From Candidatus Nitrosopumilus sp. (lineage in GTDB: Archaea > Thermoproteota > Nitrososphaeria > Nitrososphaerales > Nitrosopumilaceae), in NCBI GenBank assembly GCA_021268355.1, contig JAJETY010000011.1:1-40290 (forward strand): a stretch of 40,290 bases of DNA, given 5' to 3'. The notes beneath the pieces are model-generated. The model was not told the origin of the DNA. It saw only the letters and a program-made list of their open reading frames with translations, and did no database searches. Position numbers and translations under genes: made by a program. How positions within the stretch are numbered: position 1 is the first letter of the stretch; the number at the start of each line of letters is the position of its first letter. Below are positions 32,765 through 39,680 of the stretch, piece after piece.

Positions 32765-33361
32765 CTATGCTTTTGCTTCAATTTCATTGTATTTTTCAAT
32801 GATTGCAGTTAGTGCAGTTGAAACTGGAACATCGTTCATCTTTTTCTTTTCGGCAAGAAGTTTTTGGTATGCCTCTAGAGTGATATATACTGGAATTGAA
32901 CCATTTCCTTCTAACAGACCTCTTACGTTGTAAAGGGCAGTTTCCATTCCTCTCTCAGCAGACTTTGCAAACTTTGCTTTATCCATGATTGCTCCTAGTG
33001 GACCAAATGGCATTTCATAGTCTACTGACATTGTAACTCTTGTGAGGTTATTTCCTAATGCTTTGAATTCATTAGTAATTTGCCATTTCTTAAATGGACC
33101 TTCGATTTGTTTTGCTGTGATTTTCTCATTTCTAACAAATTCTGTTGTCTCACAATCCCACTCTAAGCGTTTACCGCTAAAGTCACCGATAATTCTAAAG
33201 GTTGTACCTACACCCATGCCTTCCTTGATATCCATAGGAACGACAGTCATGCCTACTGCATCAGATTTGATTTGATCAGAAACATGTTCTGGTCTTGCAA
33301 AGTAGGTAAAGACATTCTCAACAGGTGTCTTAATATCGATTGATTTTGTTACGAGGGTCAA
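32765..33361 (-). CDS. SRPBCC-fold (START-like) protein
   Basis: The 198-residue product has an SRPBCC hydrophobic-pocket fold in its first 150 residues: SIDIKTPVENVFTYFARPEH is the typical opening strand and helix, and FKALGNNLTRVTMSVDYEMP a later strand pair. The last 45 residues form a helical extension (EAYQKLLAEKKKMND). Such proteins bind lipids, polyketides, quinones or metabolites; the ligand is unknown. It is the first gene on this strand before the oxidase locus but is not clearly part of it. Confidence 0.8.
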   Translation of the reverse strand: MTLVTKSIDIKTPVENVFTYFARPEHVSDQIKSDAVGMTVVPMDIKEGMGVGTTFRIIGDFSGKRLEWDCETTEFVRNEKITAKQIEGPFKKWQITNEFKALGNNLTRVTMSVDYEMPFGPLGAIMDKAKFAKSAERGMETALYNVRGLLEGNGSIPVYITLEAYQKLLAEKKKMNDVPVSTALTAIIEKYNEIEAKA

Positions 33362-33423
33362 CGATTCAATGTCTTGCCAATAAGGATTTAAAGGTTTTGA
33401 AGATTTTCCAGAGGGATCAAGTT

Positions 33424-33434
33424 ACAATATATTC
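33424..33434 (+). promoter_or_regulatory. TATA box of secreted membrane-anchored protein gene
   Basis: ACAATATATTC is centred about 29 bases before ATG 33458, the usual spacing for a short-leader transcript. Confidence 0.5.
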
Positions 33435-33457
33435 GTCTAATGAAAACATCATTCTAA

Positions 33458-33979
33458 ATGAAAAAAAAGCGATCTATTCTGATCTCATTTTTACTGCTAT
33501 TTTTGATAGTTGGGGCAGATCAGGTTTATGCCCACTCGATGTTTAATTCTGCTGAAAAGTTTGATTCAGGCTACAGGGTTCAAGTTGCAACTGCTCCAGA
33601 ATTTCCTCAGATCGACGAACCATCAGAATTCATGATCAGAGTAACTGAGGGATTTGATTATGAAGAGATTGACAGATTTACTATGGGAATCAAGATTTTT
33701 TACAATAATCAGCAAATTGATACGATTCCGCCAACAGCAATAGAGGGCTCCCATTGGGACTTTGATTATGTTTGGAGGAATTCAGGAAATCATATTGTAG
33801 AGATTTACTTGTATGATATGCCAAACAACCCAGAGACTATAACATACAAATTCAATATGGGAACTCAGAGTCCATTTGGACAGATTTTCATTGTAGCTAT
33901 AACTATTGGAGCATTATCAATGACTGGAGTGTTTTTGTACATCTATATCCCAAAAATTTTCAAAAAATCTAGACTTTAG
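33458..33979 (+). CDS. Secreted, C-terminally anchored protein at oxidase locus
   Basis: The 173-residue product has a basic N-terminus and signal peptide (1-25, ending DQVYA), a beta-rich extracytoplasmic domain (26-140) and a C-terminal membrane helix (about 147-167) with a basic tail. After cleavage the mature chain would begin HSMFNSAEKF, with histidine first. That is the position used for copper in CopC-like proteins, so a copper-delivery or oxidase-assembly role is possible. It overlaps the heme A synthase gene tail to tail by 11 bases. Confidence 0.75.
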   Translation: MKKKRSILISFLLLFLIVGADQVYAHSMFNSAEKFDSGYRVQVATAPEFPQIDEPSEFMIRVTEGFDYEEIDRFTMGIKIFYNNQQIDTIPPTAIEGSHWDFDYVWRNSGNHIVEIYLYDMPNNPETITYKFNMGTQSPFGQIFIVAITIGALSMTGVFLYIYIPKIFKKSRL

Positions 33980-34412
33980 TTTCTATAGATTTACTTGAAA
34001 TTCTAAATGCAAACAATGTTGTCAACAACACCACGGAGAATAACAAGATTCCAATTCCCAAATGAATTGCAACTAGAACTGCATGAAGTTTTGTATCAAT
34101 TACAAGTGCGCCAAGTGTAATCTGAGTAATTACAAATATTGTTGCCAGTGTACTTGTGATCTTAATTTTTTGGTCAGCTCTTTTGTTAAGAAAACTTGCA
34201 ACCATTGTGGCAATTACCAAAGTACCAGTAGTGGCAGCTGCCAATCTATGAATCCACTCTATAAGATATTCCTCAGAGGGCATTATGCCATTTGGACATA
34301 GTGGCCATTCAGGACATGTTAGTCCTAGTCCAGCTGCTGAGATATATCCACCTAAGAACATTAGTGAATACAGTACTATCATTGTTGATAATGCTAGATA
34401 TTGAATTGCCAA
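33969..34412 (-). CDS. ctaA: Half-size heme A synthase (CtaA/COX15 family)
   Basis: The enzyme oxidises the heme O methyl group to make heme A for the oxidase. At 147 residues with four membrane helices it is half the usual eight-helix protein, as in some other archaea. Visible ligands and motifs are H55 (EWIHRLAA), the cysteine pair C33/C39 in LTCPEWPLCPNG, and H110 and H117 near the third helix (KLHAVLVAIHLG). Two copies may assemble as a dimer. It is the last gene of the oxidase locus, two bases after the cupredoxin gene. Confidence 0.87.
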   Translation of the reverse strand: MAIQYLALSTMIVLYSLMFLGGYISAAGLGLTCPEWPLCPNGIMPSEEYLIEWIHRLAAATTGTLVIATMVASFLNKRADQKIKITSTLATIFVITQITLGALVIDTKLHAVLVAIHLGIGILLFSVVLLTTLFAFRISSKSIETKV

Positions 34413-34414
34413 GA

Positions 34415-35377
34415 TTATTCTACTATGAAATTACCAACCATGCCTTGTAATGCATGTCCAGGAACTGTACAGATGTAGTAGTAAGTACCAGGTGCACCAG
34501 CAGTAAATGTAGTGCTGCCACTTTCACCAGGTTTTAGAGGATTTGATGCTGCTGCAATTTCAGAGCCCCAAATTACATTGTTAAAGTCTTCAGGATTTGA
34601 TACAACTCCAAATGCATGGAATGATTTACCGTTATTTGCTGAAGTAATTGTAACTTCATCGCCAGAATTTACACGGATTTCAGGGTTGTTGCCATCCTCA
34701 CCAGGTAATGCGTTAAATGCTAATGTTCTAAAATCACTAGATTCTACAAAGTCCAAAGTAAAGTCATGAGATACTCCTGTTGGAGCTGCTGCAACACCAG
34801 AACTACCACCGCCTTGTGCTGGACCGACAATAATTTCACCAACCATGCCTTGTTCTCTGTGACCAGGAACTGTACAGATGTAATAGTATGTTCCCTCCTC
34901 ACCTGCAATAAATTCAGAAGTTCCACTTTCACCTGCTTTGAGAGGATTTGATGCAGATGCAACTTCAGTACCAGGAATAATTCCTCCAAAGCCTTCACTG
35001 TCTTTAGTTACACCAAATGCATGGAATGATTTTCCATCGTTTACCACGTTAAAGATTACTTTATCACCAACATTCATTTCGATTGTTGGGTTTACTCCAG
35101 GTTCATCTATCATTGCATTAAATGTCAAAGATCTAAAGTCAGGTGATTCAAGAAATGATAAATCTTGTGTCATGGTCTTTCCAGTTTGTGCTGCTGGTGC
35201 TGCGACATCAGAACTTCCTGCCATCATGGCAACAACTGGAGCTGGTTCTGAAATCCAATAGTCCCAAAGTGAAAAGAAGATTGCTCCACCTACAACACAG
35301 ATTCCCAACATGATTGCCATCATTTTACCAGTTCTTGCTGGTGTTGTTCTGTAGATTGTTTGTGTATCGTGACTCAT
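34415..35377 (-). CDS. Membrane-anchored double cupredoxin
   Basis: The 320-residue product has an N-terminal membrane helix (about 19-39) and two plastocyanin-like domains, each with full type 1 copper ligands: H119, C168, H173 and M178, then H254, C303, H308 and M313. The domains are tandem duplicates (YYYICTVPGH in both) joined by a Gly/Ser/Ala linker. It could carry electrons to the neighbouring terminal oxidase in place of cytochrome c, as proposed for ammonia-oxidising archaea. It lies between oxidase subunit I and heme A synthase genes. Confidence 0.93.
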   Translation of the reverse strand: MSHDTQTIYRTTPARTGKMMAIMLGICVVGGAIFFSLWDYWISEPAPVVAMMAGSSDVAAPAAQTGKTMTQDLSFLESPDFRSLTFNAMIDEPGVNPTIEMNVGDKVIFNVVNDGKSFHAFGVTKDSEGFGGIIPGTEVASASNPLKAGESGTSEFIAGEEGTYYYICTVPGHREQGMVGEIIVGPAQGGGSSGVAAAPTGVSHDFTLDFVESSDFRTLAFNALPGEDGNNPEIRVNSGDEVTITSANNGKSFHAFGVVSNPEDFNNVIWGSEIAAASNPLKPGESGSTTFTAGAPGTYYYICTVPGHALQGMVGNFIVE

Positions 35378-35389
35378 TTCATTAATCTC

Positions 35390-36916
35390 CTAGTGTGATG
35401 GATTCTTTGCCTCAAATGGATAATAGTATTTGCCTCCAACACCAAATGGATCCTCTGGGTTTGCAGGTTTTCCTTTTCCTGAGCTGTAAACCATGTTGAC
35501 CAAAAAGATCACCATACTGACACCGATAATCATTGCACCAATTGATGCAATTTGGTTCATTGCAATCCATTCTGGAATTGGTGGATAGTCAAAGATTCTT
35601 CTTGGCATTCCATATAGACCAAGTACGTGTTGAGTAAAGAATACGAGTACAGTTCCGATGAAAGACATTACAAAGTGAACTTTACCCATTGCTTCATTGT
35701 ACATTCTTCCTGTAACGTATGGATACATGTAGTAAAGATAACCAATTGAACCAAATGCAATTGTGCCCATGACAAAGAGGTGGAAGTGTCCAACTACCCA
35801 GTATGTGTCGTGGGTTGTAAAGTCTAATGGCATTGCGGCATTTGCGACACCACCGGCACCTGCTGAGAAGAATAATGCGATTCCACCAACTGCCCACATC
35901 ATTGGAGTTGAGAATCTGATTCTACCATTCCACATTGTTGCTACAAAGTTAAACACGTGAAGTGCTGATGCTGGAACTGCTGCAAGAGTTCCTACCATGA
36001 ATACGGTCTTTTCAGTAAATGACATTCCGGTTGCATACATGTGGTGTGCCCATGATGAGAAACCAACAATAGATAATAGAACAAATGCAAAGATACCTGA
36101 ACCATAACTGTGAATTGGTTTTCTAGAGAATCTTGGAATAATTTCATACATCATACCAATTGCTGGAATGACGAGAACGTATACTTCTGGATGGAATGTA
36201 AACCAGAACAAGTGGGCATATGCAATTGGATCTCCACCCATTGCAGGATTAAAGAATCCAGTTACACCTAGTCTATCAGTTAACAGCATCAACAATGCAG
36301 CTGCAAATGTTGGAATTGCGACAAGGATGATTAATGAAGATGATAAGAATGACCAAGCCAATAGCGGTACTTGGCCAATGGACATGTCGGGGTGTTTACA
36401 TTTGAGAATTGTTACTACAAAGTTTATTGAACCAAGAACTGATGAAATACCTAAAATCTTTAGTCCAAATATCCACATGTCGGCTGCTGGACCTGGAGCA
36501 CTGATAATTGAATATGGCGGAGTTGCATACCATGTAAAGTCTGCAAAGCCTAACCAAATGAGAGCTCCTGATGGAGGAATCATCCAAAATGCAATTGCAT
36601 TTAGTTTTGGATAAGCCATGTCTTTGTATCTGACCATAATTGGAACAAAGTAGTTACCAACTGCAGATGCAAATGGAATGATAAACAAGAAGATTAGAGT
36701 AGTTCCGTGAACTGTAAAGATTCTGTTAAAGGTCATTGCATCGCCAATGATTTGTGCTCCTGGTAAGAATAACTCAGCTCTGATTGCAAGTGCTAGTGCA
36801 CCACCCAAGAACAAGAATCCCAGAGACATGATAAGATAAAGTAAACCAACATCAGTGTGATGGGTTGAGAACATTATTTGCCAAATTGGACGTGGTTTTT
36901 GTAATTCTAGGACCAT
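35390..36916 (-). CDS. coxA: Heme-copper oxidase subunit I
   Basis: This 508-residue catalytic subunit of the terminal oxidase reduces O2 at the heme-copper centre and pumps protons. Ligands are visible: H70 and H379 for the low-spin heme, H377 for the high-spin heme, and H242, H291 and H292 for CuB, with the cross-linked tyrosine Y246 (HPEVY). The D-channel residues D99, N106 and E243 are conserved. The position of the K-channel lysine holds histidine (SALHVF), by eye alignment. It is preceded by the subunit II genes and followed by the cupredoxin gene. Confidence 0.95.
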   Translation of the reverse strand: MVLELQKPRPIWQIMFSTHHTDVGLLYLIMSLGFLFLGGALALAIRAELFLPGAQIIGDAMTFNRIFTVHGTTLIFLFIIPFASAVGNYFVPIMVRYKDMAYPKLNAIAFWMIPPSGALIWLGFADFTWYATPPYSIISAPGPAADMWIFGLKILGISSVLGSINFVVTILKCKHPDMSIGQVPLLAWSFLSSSLIILVAIPTFAAALLMLLTDRLGVTGFFNPAMGGDPIAYAHLFWFTFHPEVYVLVIPAIGMMYEIIPRFSRKPIHSYGSGIFAFVLLSIVGFSSWAHHMYATGMSFTEKTVFMVGTLAAVPASALHVFNFVATMWNGRIRFSTPMMWAVGGIALFFSAGAGGVANAAMPLDFTTHDTYWVVGHFHLFVMGTIAFGSIGYLYYMYPYVTGRMYNEAMGKVHFVMSFIGTVLVFFTQHVLGLYGMPRRIFDYPPIPEWIAMNQIASIGAMIIGVSMVIFLVNMVYSSGKGKPANPEDPFGVGGKYYYPFEAKNPSH

Positions 36917-36953
36917 TAGTTAATTCCCTCCAATGATTTGGATAAAAGCGTTA

Positions 36954-37382
36954 TCAAGAGTGTGGTTCCTCCACAATCAATGTTCCACGCATGTTATAGT
37001 GAATTAGTCCACAATATTCTCTGCATTGAATATCATGTTCCCCTACTGCATCAGGTGCAAACCACACAGTATTGACTCTACCTGGAATTGCATCCATCAA
37101 AACTACATAATCGTGAATGTTAAAGGAATGGTTTACATCTTTTGAATGAATTTCAAATTTGTAGGCTTTACCTTTTTCAACATGTAACTCACCAATTTCT
37201 TTTGTACCATCTTCATGCTCAAAAGTCCAGAACCATTGTTGTCCGGTTACTTTGATAATCTCAGCACCTTCTGGAACATGTTCTACTAGTCTTTCTGCTT
37301 CCCATGCTTCAGCACCGACCCAACACATAAGGGCAATTACTACTCCTACGTAAATCCATTCAGGCCAGTTAGAGTGTGCCAT
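36954..37382 (-). CDS. coxB: Oxidase subunit II, CuA domain half
   Basis: The 142-residue product has one membrane helix (about 9-25) and the CuA domain, with ligands H85, C120, E122, C124, H128 and M131 (CREYCGLIHYNM). VTGQQWFWTFEHEDG is the usual subunit II motif that accepts electrons. Normal subunit II has two membrane helices; the first is in the adjacent gene at 37383-37643. Its ATG follows that gene's TAG directly and in the same frame. Together they make a complete subunit II of about 228 residues. Confidence 0.9.
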   Translation of the reverse strand: MAHSNWPEWIYVGVVIALMCWVGAEAWEAERLVEHVPEGAEIIKVTGQQWFWTFEHEDGTKEIGELHVEKGKAYKFEIHSKDVNHSFNIHDYVVLMDAIPGRVNTVWFAPDAVGEHDIQCREYCGLIHYNMRGTLIVEEPHS

Positions 37383-37643
37383 CTACCAATCAGTCCCCTC
37401 ATATGGTGTTGGTTTTGCTTTTGGATGAGATTCTCTAAATCTCCATACTTGCCAAATAATAGTACCAGATACTACAGCACCTACAACAAATGCTATAGTC
37501 ATCATTCTAAAGAATAAGTTCCAAATAACGACCCTACGATCAAGATATTCACCAGGTTCAGCTCCTGCAGCAAAAGCGTATTCAACAGCAGGAACTATAA
37601 CTAAAACCGCCAATACTAGGAATAACCCAACTAAAGTCTTCAT
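37383..37643 (-). CDS. Oxidase subunit II, N-terminal membrane half
   Basis: The 86-residue product has a signal-like hydrophobic start (about 4-25, ending EYAFAAG) and one membrane helix (about 45-67) followed by WRFRESHPKAKPTPYEGTDW, which resembles the segment after the first membrane helix of subunit II. It ends with TAG and the CuA half starts with the next codon, in frame. The stop is either a true gene split or read through. A TATA box lies about 35 bases before its ATG; it is the first gene of the oxidase operon. Confidence 0.82.
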   Translation of the reverse strand: MKTLVGLFLVLAVLVIVPAVEYAFAAGAEPGEYLDRRVVIWNLFFRMMTIAFVVGAVVSGTIIWQVWRFRESHPKAKPTPYEGTDW

Positions 37644-37671
37644 AGTGAATGACTGTCGTGACCTTTGATTT

Positions 37672-37684
37672 CTATTTAAAAGTT
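37672..37684 (-). promoter_or_regulatory. TATA box of the oxidase operon
   Basis: AACTTTTAAATAG on the minus strand is centred about 35 bases before ATG 37643. It lies just downstream of the phosphatase gene, so the oxidase locus probably starts its own transcript here. Confidence 0.5.
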
Positions 37685-37698
37685 TTTAAGATTTTTAG

Positions 37699-38322
37699 TT
37701 ACCAACCCTGATCGAATCGAGTCGGATGCATCACGTTTAGTCCAGATATTGAGAACTTGCGGTTATTTTCTCTAAAGAGATTCAAAGATGCATTTGCAAT
37801 GATTAACTCAAAGAGGTTCGTAGGGGACAGATCTACTACTGTAGAAAGCATTGCCTTGATTGGATCCATATGAGTTACAAGTACAACATTTTGATCAGGG
37901 TGTTTTTCAAGGACATGCTCTACAATTCCTAAAACTCTTTTTTTGACTTGATCAAATGTCTCAACACCATTATGGGCAATTTCCAGATTGCCTTGATAGA
38001 ATTTCATAAAGACATTTCCATGATCGTTGAAAATCTCATCATAAGCCATCCCAGTAAATTTTCCCATATCAAGTTCAATTAACCGATCATCAATTGTTAC
38101 ATCTAGGGAGTTGTGTTTTCCAACAATTTCTGCAGTGTGCTTTGCTCTTTGAATAGGACTAGAGTAAATTGCAGATATGTTCATGTGTTCTAATAGTTCG
38201 GCAGTATGTTGTGCTTGTTGTTCACCAACGTCAGTTAGCGGTACACCTTCGGTTCTACCTGCCAATATTCGATCAGTATTATTTTTTGCCTGACCGTGTC
38301 TAAGGAAAATTATCTGTCCCAA
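37699..38322 (-). CDS. Histidine phosphatase / phosphoglycerate mutase family
   Basis: The histidine phosphatase superfamily protein carries LRHGQAKNN with the catalytic His, SSPIQRAKHTAEI, and VTHMDPIKAM with the second His. Substrates of the family range from 2,3-bisphosphoglycerate to many phosphates; a phosphoglycerate mutase is one candidate. The frame extends to 38358, but the TTG start at 38322 (LGQIIFLRHG) is preferred because it fits the family and leaves a 52-base divergent gap to npdG in which promoters can fit. Length is then 207 residues. Confidence 0.82.
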   Translation of the reverse strand: MGQIIFLRHGQAKNNTDRILAGRTEGVPLTDVGEQQAQHTAELLEHMNISAIYSSPIQRAKHTAEIVGKHNSLDVTIDDRLIELDMGKFTGMAYDEIFNDHGNVFMKFYQGNLEIAHNGVETFDQVKKRVLGIVEHVLEKHPDQNVVLVTHMDPIKAMLSTVVDLSPTNLFELIIANASLNLFRENNRKFSISGLNVMHPTRFDQGW

Positions 38323-38374
38323 TCTAATCCAGAATTCAAATAGAGATAATAATAACATTATCTGAAGTTAATTC

Positions 38375-39046
38375 ATGAAAGTAGGAATTATTGGTGGAAC
38401 AGGCGGAATGGGAAAAGGCTTTGCTCTGAGATGGTCTCAAAATCATGAAGTAATAATTGGTTCCAGAGATGCTGCAAGAGCATCAGAATCAGCTGTAGAA
38501 TATACAAATTTAGCAAAAGAAGCATTTGGTGAAATTAAAGGAAGCATTTCTGGAAACGACAATGTTTCAGTTGCAAAAGAAAGTGATGTTTTGATTTTAT
38601 CAATTCCATATGAGAACATTGATTCAGTCTGCTCTGGAATATTATCTGAAGTTAGTGACAGTTGTGTTGTTGTATCACCAATTGTCCCAATGACAAAAAC
38701 TGATGTTGGATTTGAGTGTGTTTCAATCAAAGATAACAAACCATTCTCATACAAACTAGTATCAAATCACATGAAAAATAAATCGAAATTGGTTTCTGCA
38801 TTTCATGTAATCTCTGAAAAGAAACTTGTCAATCCAAATTTGGAATTAGATTACGACATCTTTGTTTGTGGAGATGACAAAGAGGCAGTAGGCGTGGTCA
38901 ATACACTGATTGATGAGATAAAGGGTTTAAGATCAATTTACTTGGGACCAATTGAATTGTCATATCTTGCAGAAATGTCAACACCATTGCTACTTAATGC
39001 AATGATTCAAAACAAGATAAAAAATCCGGGAATCAAAATCATCTAA
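38375..39046 (+). CDS. npdG: F420-dependent NADP reductase
   Basis: The enzyme transfers hydride between reduced coenzyme F420 and NADP+. The 223-residue product has an N-terminal Rossmann fold starting MKVGIIGGTGGMGKGFALRW with the NADP loop at residues 7-15, and GSRDAARA for the 2'-phosphate. Other conserved parts are VSPIVPMTK and the C-terminal GPIELSYLAEMSTPLLL. F420 is present in ammonia-oxidising archaea; the creatininase-type gene at 6798 may serve its synthesis. Confidence 0.92.
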   Translation: MKVGIIGGTGGMGKGFALRWSQNHEVIIGSRDAARASESAVEYTNLAKEAFGEIKGSISGNDNVSVAKESDVLILSIPYENIDSVCSGILSEVSDSCVVVSPIVPMTKTDVGFECVSIKDNKPFSYKLVSNHMKNKSKLVSAFHVISEKKLVNPNLELDYDIFVCGDDKEAVGVVNTLIDEIKGLRSIYLGPIELSYLAEMSTPLLLNAMIQNKIKNPGIKII

Positions 39047-39061
39047 GTCTGTTCTTTTATC

Positions 39062-39295
39062 ATGAGCCACGAGTACTATAGGCGAGGTAGAAATTGGTAT
39101 ACTGCAATAGGCGCTTTATTTTCTATCATGGCAGGAATTGTCTTGATTAGACAATTATTGATTTGGGGACCAGAATTTGTTGAAGAGTTTTTGTTTAATG
39201 GAGAAATAACTAATGAAAAAGTCTCAACGGCTATGTTGGCATTTGGTATTTTTATGATAGCATTAGGATTTAGAAAACATGAGCAAAAAAGATGA
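39062..39295 (+). CDS. Small two-helix membrane protein
   Basis: The 77-residue product has two hydrophobic helices (about 15-31 and 56-71), a basic N-terminus (YYRRGRNWY) and basic C-terminus (RKHEQKR). It lies 15 bases after npdG and its last codons overlap the next gene by 17 bases, so the three genes are probably co-transcribed. No family is recognised. Confidence 0.65.
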   Translation: MSHEYYRRGRNWYTAIGALFSIMAGIVLIRQLLIWGPEFVEEFLFNGEITNEKVSTAMLAFGIFMIALGFRKHEQKR

Positions 39296-39680
39296 ATTTC
39301 TAAAAGAACAAAAGATTTTGCGTTTAGCAACTATATCAAAAAACAAGATTCCACATATTGTTCCTGTGTGGTACATGTATAGTGCAAAAAAATTCTATAT
39401 TGGTACAAACACAAGAACTCAAAAAGCAAAGAATCTAAAGAAAAACAACAGGGTTTCTTTTTGTATAGATAAAGGAGTTAACGCTCCAAATATCTATGGT
39501 GTTATGGGACAAGGAAAATCAAATTTAATCCTAGAAGAAGAAAAGGTAAAAACTATAGCAAAAAAAATTCTTTTACGATATTTCAGTACAATAGAAAATA
39601 AATCTGCAAAAGAATTGCTTGAAGATACAGATTGTATTATTGAAATTATTCCTGAAAAGATTAGAGTTTGGAGTTATTGA
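39279..39680 (+). CDS. Split-barrel flavin/F420-binding protein (PNPOx-like)
   Basis: The 133-residue product has the pyridoxamine 5'-phosphate oxidase-like split beta-barrel: ILRLATISKNKIPHIVPVWY is the typical first strand pair, then FYIGTNTRTQKAKNLKKNNR for the phosphate-binding region and VRVWSY-like end. The cofactor could be FMN or F420; F420 is favoured by the neighbouring npdG, but this is inference. The gene overlaps the small membrane protein by 17 bases and converges on the aminotransferase gene with a 7-base overlap. Confidence 0.8.
   Translation: MSKKDEFLKEQKILRLATISKNKIPHIVPVWYMYSAKKFYIGTNTRTQKAKNLKKNNRVSFCIDKGVNAPNIYGVMGQGKSNLILEEEKVKTIAKKILLRYFSTIENKSAKELLEDTDCIIEIIPEKIRVWSY

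Noticed and set aside
34744-35261. Several overlapping frames opposite and alongside the double cupredoxin gene
   Set aside because: Shadows of the repeated cupredoxin sequence; none has a start context or recognisable domain.
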